10,702 nt of DNA from Acidobacteriota bacterium (GTDB taxonomy: Bacteria; Acidobacteriota; Blastocatellia; Pyrinomonadales; Pyrinomonadaceae). A model generated the notes under the pieces. That model had not been told where the DNA came from, made no database searches, and worked only from the letters and a program-made list of their open reading frames with translations. The stretch lies in assembly GCA_963169175.1 (NCBI GenBank), contig CAUJFK010000032.1, positions 1 through 10,702 of the forward strand. The letters run 5' to 3'. Numbering within the stretch: the stretch's first letter is position 1; each line of letters opens with the position of its first letter. The position numbers and the translations under genes were made by a program. Of the stretch, positions 1 through 6,661 are shown piece after piece.

Positions 1-82
1 AGGGTGGGATTCGAACCCACGGAACCCGTTAAGGCTCACAGCATTTCCAATGCTGCCAATTCAACCGCTCTTGCACCTTTCC
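1..82 (-). tRNA. tRNA-Ser (anticodon GGA), 3' end cut by window edge
   Basis: On the minus strand the sequence folds as a class II tRNA. The 5' acceptor strand is GGAAAGG (76-82). The anticodon stem CAGCA/TGCTG encloses the loop TTGGAAA, which places GGA at positions 34-36 and so reads UCC/UCU serine codons. A long variable arm (GAGCC pairing with GGTTC) is typical of serine tRNAs, and the T arm is GTGGG-TTCGAAT-CCCAC. Only the first three bases of the 3' acceptor strand lie inside the window, so the discriminator base and any encoded CCA cannot be seen. A plausible -10 lies just upstream at 102-107. Confidence 0.95.
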
Positions 83-101
83 GTGAAAACCTGACGAGCC
101 A

Positions 102-130
102 AGTATACAAAAATCCGGCAAAGAATTCAT
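102..130 (-). promoter_or_regulatory. Possible promoter for tRNA-Ser(GGA)
   Basis: Reading the minus strand, TATACT (102-107) matches the -10 consensus at five of six positions. It sits about 20 bases before the tRNA 5' end, as expected for a short tRNA leader. The -35 candidate 17 bases upstream, ATGAAT (125-130), is weak. The site lies just past the stop codon of the upstream lipoprotein gene, so the tRNA need not depend on read-through. Confidence 0.4.
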
Positions 131-136
131 CCCGCT

Positions 137-1189
137 TCAGAAGCGAGTAAATTGCCGGCTTTGGATCATGTCGTTATATGCCTTGATCACCTTTTGCGGT
201 GAGCCGTCAACCATCCAGCCGGCGCCGGAGCCGATAAAGCGGCGTTCGCTGTCAGAAAATTTCTGCCCATCGCGGATGCGGCGCATCATCTCTTTTGAGG
301 CCTTTGTGAACTCATCGCACGATCGGGCGTACGAATCGCCCATCGACTTGCTGTTGTCAACGCGAAGCTGCTCGACAGTAGTGCCAAAATCGTCGATCAG
401 AGGACTGATATCGTCAGCCTTCATCGCTTCGAATTCGTGTTCCTGGATATAATTCTTGATCTTTTTTGCCTTAATACCGCTTTCGACCACCAGCGCTTCA
501 TAATGCTTGCCGGCTTCGGTCAGGCGGGCAAGTTCTTTCTCGGAAACATTGTCCTCAAGTTTATCGACCTCAGCCTGAAACGCATCATTTGCACCCTGAA
601 ACGCCTTAAACGCCGACATCAAACCGGCGTGGGCCGCCTTGCCCCTGGCAAAATTATCGTCCTTGTAATCTTCCTGTTCGTAATAGGCGTAGATGCCGCG
701 GATCTGGCCGATAACGTCCTTCATCGCTGTCACATATTTGTCCGCGGCGTCGTCGAGTTCAGGCATTGACGGTTCGAGTGCTTTTGCAGACGCGACCGCT
801 GTTTCACAGTCCGCACCGTCGCCGTTGACATCATATAGGCCATAGACGATCGATTCTTTGCCGGTTGGACCCTGATCAAGATTTTTCACCCAAGAGGCGT
901 ACCGGTTCTGGCTCTCGATAATGCGGTTCGAGTAGCGGTTATAGCAGTCGGTGATGTAAAAATTCGTCTTTTTGACGAGCGAGTCGCCTTGATCGGTATC
1001 GATGTTTGCGGGCGTACGGCCGGGCTGGCTATTCGTCGGCGTCGGCGGTACCGGCGGGGCCTCACCGCGGGCTTTTTTGACCAGTTCGGAAATGCGGGCA
1101 CATCCAAGTGTCGCGGCCAATACAAGCGAAACAAAAACAAGGATGAAGACGGGACGGCTCGTAGTTCTTTGCTGCATAGTTTTGCGCAT
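137..1189 (-). CDS. YiiG-like (DUF3829) probable lipoprotein
   Basis: Probable envelope lipoprotein of the YiiG/DUF3829 type; the biochemical function of that family is unknown to me. The 350-residue product starts with a basic segment and a hydrophobic stretch (about 14-28) ending at Cys30. This looks like a type II signal peptide, although the lipobox (ATLGC) is a weak match. A Pro/Thr/Asn-rich linker (about 43-63) leads into a mostly helical, charged domain from about 75 to the end, which is what I associate with DUF3829. Residues 120-129 form a D-x-N-x-D-G-x-x-C-E loop like an Excalibur calcium loop. The start is uncertain: ATG codons lie at 1189 and 1177, and neither has a clear ribosome binding site. 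The gene lies 36 bases downstream of tRNA-Ser(CGA) on the same strand and may be co-transcribed with it. Family call is from recognition of the overall pattern, not a search. Confidence 0.75.
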   Translation of the reverse strand: MRKTMQQRTTSRPVFILVFVSLVLAATLGCARISELVKKARGEAPPVPPTPTNSQPGRTPANIDTDQGDSLVKKTNFYITDCYNRYSNRIIESQNRYASWVKNLDQGPTGKESIVYGLYDVNGDGADCETAVASAKALEPSMPELDDAADKYVTAMKDVIGQIRGIYAYYEQEDYKDDNFARGKAAHAGLMSAFKAFQGANDAFQAEVDKLEDNVSEKELARLTEAGKHYEALVVESGIKAKKIKNYIQEHEFEAMKADDISPLIDDFGTTVEQLRVDNSKSMGDSYARSCDEFTKASKEMMRRIRDGQKFSDSERRFIGSGAGWMVDGSPQKVIKAYNDMIQSRQFTRF

Positions 1190-1224
1190 ACGAACTGAAT
1201 GACGTGGATCTGTGAGGGATTTTG

Positions 1225-1315
<91 letters not shown>

Positions 1316-1328
1316 GCGCGAATTGATT

Positions 1329-1358
1329 ATTCTACCGGGTAATGCCGGAAAAATTCAA
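1329..1358 (-). promoter_or_regulatory. Probable promoter for tRNA-Ser(CGA)
   Basis: On the minus strand TTGAAT (1353-1358) and TAGAAT (1329-1334) are separated by 18 bases. They match the -35 consensus at four of six positions and the -10 consensus at five of six. Transcription would begin near 1322, some 7 bases before the tRNA, which fits a tRNA promoter. It may also drive the lipoprotein gene downstream. Confidence 0.5.
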
Positions 1359-1415
1359 GTTCGCGGGCTAACAGCCCAGGTCTAAGTGCCGGCAGATCAA
1401 AAAGAATCTTCTTAG

Positions 1416-1512
1416 TTTCGTGCGTTTCCCCTATTGTTCGTGGTTTTTCGTGGTGAAAATGGAGAAGGCAGTACCACGAATTGCACGAAACAAGATGCGA
1501 AAATTCACGAAG
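1416..1512. repeat. Degenerate TTCGTG/CACGAA palindromic repeat
   Basis: The left part carries TTTCGTG, TTCGTGG and TTCGTGG. The right part carries the reverse-complement words CCACGAA, CACGAAA and CACGAA, so the whole is a loose inverted repeat of several arms. The same word set recurs at 7451-7533. Such TTCGTG...CACGAA intergenic elements are familiar from many bacterial genomes and look like non-coding dispersed repeats. No gene is convincing in the 1316-1572 gap. Confidence 0.55.
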
Positions 1513-1572
1513 GAAGTTTTCTTCTGCCTAATGCGGAGGCTTGGAACAAACCCTTTAATAGTCGCCTGTTCT

Positions 1573-2028
1573 TCAGCGACGCTTCTTGAAAAAATCCTGC
1601 ATCAGGGAACGGCACTCATCGGCCAGGACGCCTGATGTTATCTCAAGGCGGTGATTCAGAGCATCGTTATCACAAAGCCGGAACAAGGTTTCGACTGCAC
1701 CGAAGCGTTCATCCGCCGCTCCGTACACAAGGCGCTTGACGCGTGCGTTTACCAAAGCACCCGAGCACATTACGCAGGGTTCGATGGTTGTGTACATCGT
1801 CGTGCCGGTAAGCCGGTAGTTGCCGATCCTGGCGGCGGCCGAGCGCAGAGCAACGATCTCGGCATGGGCGGTCGGGTCGCTGTCGGTGATAGTGCGATTA
1901 AAGCCCGACGCAAGCAATTCGCCGTTCTCGCCGATCAGGCAGGCTCCGATAGGCACTTCATCAAGCGCAACTGCCTGGCCGGCGCACTCGATCGCGAGGC
2001 GCATAAATTTTTCATCTTCAGCATTCAT
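1573..2028 (-). CDS. tadA: tRNA-specific adenosine deaminase TadA
   Basis: Converts adenosine 34 to inosine in the anticodon of tRNA-Arg(ACG), allowing one tRNA to read several CGN codons; acts in the cytoplasm. The 151-residue length is normal for bacterial TadA. The zinc-dependent deaminase signature is complete: H-A-E with His55 and the proton-shuttle Glu57, then P-C-V-M-C with Cys85 and Cys88 as zinc ligands. The N-terminal helix and the EVPIGA segment (24-29) are also typical, as is the late FF-KKR tail. The ATG at 2028 gives a full-length protein, though no strong ribosome binding site precedes it. It is divergent from the DUF2270 gene. The similar guanine and cytosine deaminase families are less likely because the NYRL (70-73) and EPCVMC context is TadA-like. 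Confidence 0.95.
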   Translation of the reverse strand: MNAEDEKFMRLAIECAGQAVALDEVPIGACLIGENGELLASGFNRTITDSDPTAHAEIVALRSAAARIGNYRLTGTTMYTTIEPCVMCSGALVNARVKRLVYGAADERFGAVETLFRLCDNDALNHRLEITSGVLADECRSLMQDFFKKRR

Positions 2029-2115
2029 TTATCGAGACACCACAAAGCCTGAAACTCTCATTCTGAAGCCGGACCTCATGCATTGGCAAGACGGGCACGA
2101 CGGGCTTGGACCTGA

Positions 2116-2145
2116 TTGCAAGACGCAACACGAGAATGGTATCCT
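2116..2145 (+). promoter_or_regulatory. Possible promoter for the DUF2270 gene
   Basis: TTGCAA (2116-2121) and TATCCT (2140-2145) are separated by 18 bases, each matching four of six consensus positions. Transcription from here would start near 2152. That would exclude the upstream in-frame ATG at 2106 and favour 2190 or 2220 as the translation start. Confidence 0.3.
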
Positions 2146-2189
2146 GTCATACAGCGGAAGTTTCGCGCTCCTTCCGTATTCCATTCCCG

Positions 2190-3125
2190 ATGAAAGACGA
2201 AGCTCGGGCCTCGAGCCAGATGTCCGACGAAGAACTACACATAACAAAAGTCCCGGAATCGTTCCGAGCCTTTGCCGAAGAGGTCCATAAGCGGAAAGAA
2301 AGGCCCAAGCCCGCTCCGCAGACGATCGCTCAAAAGCTGAACCCCTCTGAGTTCAATACCGCGATGGTGCATTTTTATCGCGGCGAACTCCAGCGGTCAA
2401 ATGTTTGGCGCGGAAGGCTGGACGCAACGACCAACTGGGCTGTCATTACCGCCGGTGCGACACTCTCGTTCGTTTTCAGTTCGCCGGATAACCCGCACTT
2501 TGCCATTCCTATTAACTCAATACTGGTTTCGATCTTTCTGTTCATGGAAGCTCGCCGCTATCGGTATTATGAGGTTTGGGCGAACCGCGTTCGCGTGCTC
2601 GAGACCGGATATTTTGCGCCTATGCTGTCGCAGCGGACGATTCCGCCTGATCAGGAGTGGGCCGAACATATTTCGGCCGATCTGTTGACGCCGCATTTTA
2701 CGATCAGCGTTTGGGAAGCCCTCGGACGGCGGCTGCGGGCGAATTATCTTTGGATATTCATACTGCTCGCTCTGTCGTGGACACTTAAGATCTTTATTCA
2801 CCCTTCGCCGATCCCTACACTAACGGCATTAGACCGGGATCGGTTCTGGGAACTTCTGTTTGCACGGGCACAGGTTGGCATTGCTCCGGGATGGTTGGTC
2901 GTCCTTGTGGGTGCGCTCTTTAATACAACGATCTTTTTTATCGCGTTCGGTACATTGAAGCTGAAACGATCTTCAAGTGAGGTTCTGCCGCTCGAAAGCC
3001 TTGAGTGGCACCCGTTGAGGCAAGTTTCTGAATGGGCCGGGTCGAACCTGACACGGAGGCCAACGCTGAGCCGTACCAAGAAGGCACGCCAGCGAATGCG
3101 GTCTATCCATAAGACCGAGATATAA
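2190..3125 (+). CDS. DUF2270 integral membrane protein
   Basis: Predicted inner-membrane protein of unknown function, recognised as DUF2270-like. With the start at 2190 it has 311 residues. A charged cytoplasmic-looking N-terminus (1-75) precedes the core, which begins with a W-R-x-R-L-D-A-T-T-N-W motif (about 73-83). Four hydrophobic segments follow at about 82-97, 103-120, 185-203 and 234-255. The basic-aromatic motif EARRYRYYEVW (120-130), right after the second segment, is the strongest family marker. The C-terminal tail is rich in Arg, Ser and Lys. Start choice is open: ATG codons at 2106, 2190 and 2220 are in frame, none has a clear ribosome binding site, and a possible promoter at 2116-2145 argues against the first. 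It stands alone, divergent from tadA. Confidence 0.75.
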   Translation: MKDEARASSQMSDEELHITKVPESFRAFAEEVHKRKERPKPAPQTIAQKLNPSEFNTAMVHFYRGELQRSNVWRGRLDATTNWAVITAGATLSFVFSSPDNPHFAIPINSILVSIFLFMEARRYRYYEVWANRVRVLETGYFAPMLSQRTIPPDQEWAEHISADLLTPHFTISVWEALGRRLRANYLWIFILLALSWTLKIFIHPSPIPTLTALDRDRFWELLFARAQVGIAPGWLVVLVGALFNTTIFFIAFGTLKLKRSSSEVLPLESLEWHPLRQVSEWAGSNLTRRPTLSRTKKARQRMRSIHKTEI

Positions 3126-3136
3126 CTTAAGTTAAG

Positions 3137-3166
3137 TTGCGAACTCTGCGGGGAAACTGCTATTTT
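3137..3166 (+). promoter_or_regulatory. Possible promoter for zinc-ribbon/esterase operon
   Basis: TTGCGA (3137-3142) and TATTTT (3161-3166) are 18 bases apart and sit about 40 bases before the next start codon. A perfect 10-base palindrome AACTTAAGTT (3124-3133) overlaps the preceding stop codon and lies just upstream of the -35 candidate. The match is only moderate. Confidence 0.3.
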
Positions 3167-3205
3167 CTCTATTAAAATAAGAAGGTTTTAGGAGATAAAG
3201 TATCT

Positions 3206-3496
3206 ATGCCGATCGAACTGGATGAGCGCGGGCGGGCGCTTGAAAACGAATATTTTCATCGAAAAGAGAAGGAACTTCTCGAAAAAATGAAAGCGAAGAT
3301 CGAGGGCGAAAATGCAAAGAGCCTCGATCTTAAGTGCCCGAAATGTGATGGCACGCTTTATGAAGCAGACTACGATGACGTCAAGATCGACGTTTGCAAT
3401 AAATGCGCCGGCGTGTGGCTGGACCCAGGCGAACTAGCACAGATCGCGGCGAAGGAAGAACAGAGCGGCGGATGGTTTAGCCGGTTCTTTGGATAA
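3206..3496 (+). CDS. TFIIB-type zinc-ribbon protein (zf-TFIIB family)
   Basis: Small 96-residue protein with one zinc ribbon of the bacterial zf-TFIIB family, whose members have no well-defined role. Residues 1-40 are a charged helix rich in Glu and Lys. Cys44 and Cys47 (CPKC) form the first knuckle, and Cys64 and Cys67 (CNKC) the second. The second knuckle is followed by the hallmark AGVWLDPGEL (68-77). The C-terminus ends in an aromatic GGWFSRFFG-like tail. The ATG at 3206 is supported by AGGAG at 3190-3194. The esterase gene begins 10 bases after the stop, so the two are probably co-transcribed. Despite the family name there is no reason to see a transcription factor here. Confidence 0.88.
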   Translation: MPIELDERGRALENEYFHRKEKELLEKMKAKIEGENAKSLDLKCPKCDGTLYEADYDDVKIDVCNKCAGVWLDPGELAQIAAKEEQSGGWFSRFFG

Positions 3497-3506
3497 AGGA
3501 GTTTTG

Positions 3507-4409
3507 ATGACCGGACAATGGCGGCCAACACGCATTTCGGTTTCGACGATGATCATTTTGATCGTCGGGCTATTGCAGATCTCGCCGGCGTTCGGCGCTC
3601 CGCAACAGCCTGCTCGCGCGGCATCAAATCCCGTCGAAACCCATAAGCTGGCAAGTAAGCTGATGGGCCGCGATATGCCGTATCGCGTAGTTCTGCCCGC
3701 CGATTATGCCTCGGATGCCGCGGCGACAACGCGATATCCGGTCTTGTTTTTGCTTCATGGGCTTTACGGCCATTACGATAACTGGACGGATAAGACGGCG
3801 ATCGAAGACTATGCAGCCGGCTTCAAATTCATTATTGTTACCCCCGAAGGTGCTGACGGCTGGTACACCGATAGTGTTTCGGCGCCGGACGATAAGTACG
3901 AGAGCTACATCATAAAGGAACTGATCCCGGAGGTGGACAAGAAGTTTCGCACTCTCGCAGACCGCGGGCACCGAGGCATCGCCGGTTTGTCGATGGGCGG
4001 CTATGGATCGCTCAAGTTCGGCATTAAGTATCCGGACCTGTTCGTCGTGGCAGGATCGTTCAGCGGGGCACTTGGTGCAACGACCTATACTGAGAAGAGC
4101 AACGGTGCCATCGCAAAGTCGATCGATCTGGTTTACGGCCCTCCCGACAGCGATACGCGAAAGGCAAACGACATTTTCAAACTTGTCCGCGATCTGACAC
4201 CGGAAAAGCAAAAGCCGCTTCCGTTCATCTATCTCGCCTGCGGCACCGAAGACTTTTTATTCCAAAGCAATCGTGATTTTGATTCACTGCTGATCGAAAA
4301 AAAGGTCCCGCATGAATATCGTGAATTGCCGGGCGTGCACGATTGGAAATTTTGGGACGGGCAGATACAGCAATTTCTGCAGGTCGCCGATCGGATGTTT
4401 TCGCCTTGA
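3507..4409 (+). CDS. Exported putative esterase (esterase D / PF00756-like alpha/beta hydrolase)
   Basis: Secreted or periplasmic serine hydrolase; the substrate is unknown. The ATG at 3507 is chosen over an in-frame TTG at 3489 because AAAGGAG (3495-3501) lies five bases before it. This gives a 300-residue protein with an N-terminal signal peptide: hydrophobic core about 13-26, likely cut near AFG-A at 30/31. The PVLFLLHG strand (about 78-85) would supply the oxyanion hole. The nucleophile elbow GLSMGG places the catalytic Ser at 162. Probable partners are Asp249 (GTEDF) and His278 (GVHDW). The fold pattern resembles the esterase D/S-formylglutathione hydrolase and feruloyl-esterase group, but the signal peptide argues against a cytosolic formaldehyde role. 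It follows the zinc-ribbon gene closely. Confidence 0.9.
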   Translation: MTGQWRPTRISVSTMIILIVGLLQISPAFGAPQQPARAASNPVETHKLASKLMGRDMPYRVVLPADYASDAAATTRYPVLFLLHGLYGHYDNWTDKTAIEDYAAGFKFIIVTPEGADGWYTDSVSAPDDKYESYIIKELIPEVDKKFRTLADRGHRGIAGLSMGGYGSLKFGIKYPDLFVVAGSFSGALGATTYTEKSNGAIAKSIDLVYGPPDSDTRKANDIFKLVRDLTPEKQKPLPFIYLACGTEDFLFQSNRDFDSLLIEKKVPHEYRELPGVHDWKFWDGQIQQFLQVADRMFSP

Positions 4410-4465
4410 TCGGGATTTGACGTACAAGAATATCGGCGACTTCTTTGACGAAGAGATAAGAAGCT

Positions 4466-4687
4466 ATGAAGCGAGATTTATCCGAAGCACTAAGGCCGGA
4501 CCTGGAGCAGTTGTCACCGGCAGAGGCCGAGAAGACTGCGATACGGCTCGAGGCACGGATAATGTTCGGGCCCGAAGCGGGGATCGTGGTGGTGCGGATG
4601 TTTGACGAACGGAATATAGACCCGACGGCACCGGAATTCGACAAGCAGATGTTCCTGAAGGAAGTCCAAAGCGCGATGAACGGCTGA
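4466..4687 (+). CDS. Small hypothetical protein (73 residues)
   Basis: I do not recognise this protein. It has 73 residues, is acidic, and lacks cysteines, signal peptide or membrane segment. The N-terminal half looks helical, with a LSPAEAEKTAIRLEA-like stretch (about 16-30). A short hydrophobic strand GIVVVRMF (39-46) follows, then a helical C-terminus. A purine-rich GAAGAG (4450-4455) lies ten bases before the ATG and could act as a ribosome binding site. It begins 56 bases after the esterase stop and may belong to that transcript. No competing reading frame here looks more protein-like, but the gene could still be spurious. Confidence 0.5.
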   Translation: MKRDLSEALRPDLEQLSPAEAEKTAIRLEARIMFGPEAGIVVVRMFDERNIDPTAPEFDKQMFLKEVQSAMNG

Positions 4688-4798
4688 TCACCCAACGAGC
4701 GTGATTGGATAGAGAAGCGGTCAAACGGCAATACTGCATTCGGCGAGGCGGCTTGCGCTATGTTGGATATCGCGGGGCATTGGAGAGCTATGGTTTTT

Positions 4799-5260
4799 AT
4801 GAAAAAGTCATTTATCGCGGTTGCGATCTGCTTCGCCATTTTGTGCTTTGCACCCAGTCTGACACAAGCGCAGGAACGGACCGAGATAAACAACGCCCCG
4901 GCTGCCAAAAAACTCCTGGGGCGGCATCTGTTTTCTCTTCAATGGATAAGCTGGGACCATTTCGGTACGGCCACCGTGACGAACCGGCGCGGTGTATATC
5001 GCATCAATGGCAAACAGAAGGGCCGCGGCAACAGTGACCTTCTCACGATCGACGGGAAGATAGCTTCGATCGACGAAAATCAATTCACTTTCGATGGAAC
5101 GATCGTCACCCAGGTGAGCCATATCAATAGCGGTGCCCCATGCACCCGCGAAGGCGAATTTGTGTTTAAGATAACAGGCAAGCGGCGGTATTGGAGGCTG
5201 ATGCAGATGGATAATCCCTGCGATCCGGTTACAGATTATGTCGATATTTACTTCAAATAA
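4799..5260 (+). CDS. Exported hypothetical protein (153 residues)
   Basis: Exported protein of unknown function. The ATG at 4799 is preferred over in-frame ATGs at 4760 and 4790 because GGAGAG (4782-4787) is well placed before it, and because it opens directly onto a classic signal peptide. That peptide has a KK charge, a hydrophobic core at 5-20 and a probable cut after AQA near residue 25 (QAQ-E is the alternative). The mature part of about 128 residues is rich in predicted beta strands, with alternating segments such as GTATV, GVYRI, FTFDGTIV and FVFKITG that suggest a small beta barrel or sandwich. Cys115 and Cys141 could form a disulfide in an oxidising compartment. The M24 peptidase gene begins four bases after the stop, so the two are probably translated from one mRNA. 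Confidence 0.75.
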   Translation: MKKSFIAVAICFAILCFAPSLTQAQERTEINNAPAAKKLLGRHLFSLQWISWDHFGTATVTNRRGVYRINGKQKGRGNSDLLTIDGKIASIDENQFTFDGTIVTQVSHINSGAPCTREGEFVFKITGKRRYWRLMQMDNPCDPVTDYVDIYFK

Positions 5261-5264
5261 GACT

Positions 5265-6578
5265 ATGCGTCGGTTAGTTATCTTTTTGATCGTTCTTGTT
5301 GTAACCACAGCGGCCTTTGCTCAATCGGCAGCCAATTCCGCGGATCCATCCGCCGCCAGACGCCACGCACTATTAAAGGCACAGGTGCGGGTTTCCGAGA
5401 TACAGAATGCCCTCAAGAGGGCGAATCTCGACGGCTGGCTATTTTTCGATTTTCGCGGAAGCGACATACTTATCCCGCGCATCCTCGATAGCGGCCGGAT
5501 GAGCGGAACGCGGCGGTGGTTCTATTACATACCCAGCTCCGGTGAGCCGGTAAAGATTGTCCACTCGATCGAGCCAGGCCAGCTTGATTCACTGCCGGGC
5601 AGAAAACTGATCTACCGCGAATGGCAGCTTCTAAAGTCGCAGGTCGGCAAGGCGCTGTTTCCGAACGGCAAACCGAAAACGGCATTGAAGATCGCAATGG
5701 AATATTCGCCTAACAACGATATCCCCTACATTGCCCGTGTGGATGCCGGAACGATCGAGATGGTGCGGTCGCTTGGCGTAAAGGTCGAATCCAGCGCCGA
5801 TCTGGTTCAGCAGTTTGAGGCTGTCTGGACACCCGAACAGCTTGCTATGCACACCGAGGCGGCGACAAAAATGCAGAAGGTCATCCTTGAGACCTTTGCC
5901 GACATTAAACGCCGCATTAACGCAAATATCCCGACAACCGAGAACGATGTACAGCAGTTCATGGTGAAACGATATGCCGAGGTTGGATTGAATCCGTCGC
6001 CGATGGACGTCTCAGTGAACGCGAACGCTGCATCGCCGCACTACTTCCCAAGGCCTGGACAAGGTGCTCCCATCACGCGAGGCGACCTGGTTTTAATAGA
6101 TACGGTTTCGAAAGTTGCGAACAAACAACGTGCACCCGCGGCTGACCTGACGTGGGTCGGTTATGTCGGCGAAACAGTACCGGCAGAGTACACAAAGATC
6201 TGGGACCTTGTTTATGATGCACAGCAATCTGCATACAGGGCGATCCGCGATGCGTTCAAGAACGGCAAGCCGATTACCGGAGCACAGGCCGATGACATTT
6301 CACGAGCTGTTATTACGAAAGCCGGTTATGGCGACCAGTTTCTGCATCGCACGGGCCATTCGATCGGCGAAGAAGGCCACGGCAATGGAGCGAACATTGA
6401 CAATCTCGAAACGCGCGACTCGCGGCGCCTTATCCCTGGAACAGCCTTTTCGCTCGAACCGGGCATCTATCTTGAAGGGAAATTTGGCATCAGGTCAGAG
6501 ATAGATGTGTACATCGACGGCAGCAATGTGATCATAACCGCACCGCACCAGACCGAGATCATTCCGATAATGAAATAG
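5265..6578 (+). CDS. Exported M24-family metallopeptidase (Xaa-Pro aminopeptidase-like)
   Basis: Probable dinuclear-metal aminopeptidase of the M24 (creatinase/prolidase) fold, acting outside the cytoplasm. The ATG at 5265 is chosen over one at 5238, which overlaps the previous gene. It gives 437 residues starting with a signal peptide (hydrophobic core 4-18, cut near AFA-QS at 19/20). An N-terminal creatinase-like domain spans about 35-185, and the catalytic pita-bread domain about 190-437. All five expected metal ligands are visible: Asp279 (LIDTV), Asp294 (ADLTW), His365 (GHSIG), Glu398 (SLEPG) and Glu412 (RSEID). His372 nearby (GEEGHG) fits the second conserved histidine region. The sequence around Asp294 (ADLTWVGY) departs from the usual SDxTRT motif, so the peptide specificity is uncertain. 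Confidence 0.9.
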   Translation: MRRLVIFLIVLVVTTAAFAQSAANSADPSAARRHALLKAQVRVSEIQNALKRANLDGWLFFDFRGSDILIPRILDSGRMSGTRRWFYYIPSSGEPVKIVHSIEPGQLDSLPGRKLIYREWQLLKSQVGKALFPNGKPKTALKIAMEYSPNNDIPYIARVDAGTIEMVRSLGVKVESSADLVQQFEAVWTPEQLAMHTEAATKMQKVILETFADIKRRINANIPTTENDVQQFMVKRYAEVGLNPSPMDVSVNANAASPHYFPRPGQGAPITRGDLVLIDTVSKVANKQRAPAADLTWVGYVGETVPAEYTKIWDLVYDAQQSAYRAIRDAFKNGKPITGAQADDISRAVITKAGYGDQFLHRTGHSIGEEGHGNGANIDNLETRDSRRLIPGTAFSLEPGIYLEGKFGIRSEIDVYIDGSNVIITAPHQTEIIPIMK

Positions 6579-6582
6579 ATCT

Positions 6583-6651
6583 TTACCACAGAGGCGCAGA
6601 GACACAGAGGATTTTTTTACGAAACTCTGTGTCTCTGTGCCTCTGTGGTAA
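6583..6651. repeat. 27-bp inverted repeat, TTACCACAGAG type
   Basis: The left arm (6583-6609) and right arm (6625-6651) are reverse complements over 27 bases, with one G-to-A difference that would still pair as G-U in RNA. The loop of 15 bases (6610-6624) is T-rich. The arms are built from ACAGAG words. The element starts five bases after the M24 stop codon and ends eleven bases before the next gene's ATG, so it could end or process the upstream transcript. Similar CACAGAG elements are, from memory, scattered in several environmental bacterial phyla. Confidence 0.85.
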
Positions 6652-6661
6652 GTTAACACTT

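Noticed and set aside
1420..1635. 71-codon plus-strand open frame in the gap and into tadA
   Set aside because: It is made mostly of the TTCGTG/CACGAA repeat and then runs antisense into tadA.
3624..4908. Long minus-strand open frames (195 and 227 codons) opposite the esterase and following genes
   Set aside because: They lie antisense to a clear serine hydrolase and a well-marked exported protein. Their translations are rich in Arg, Cys and Ser with no recognisable domain, typical of shadow frames.
6583..6651. CRISPR-like repeat
   Set aside because: There is one inverted pair with a short T-rich loop, no regularly spaced direct repeats and no cas gene.
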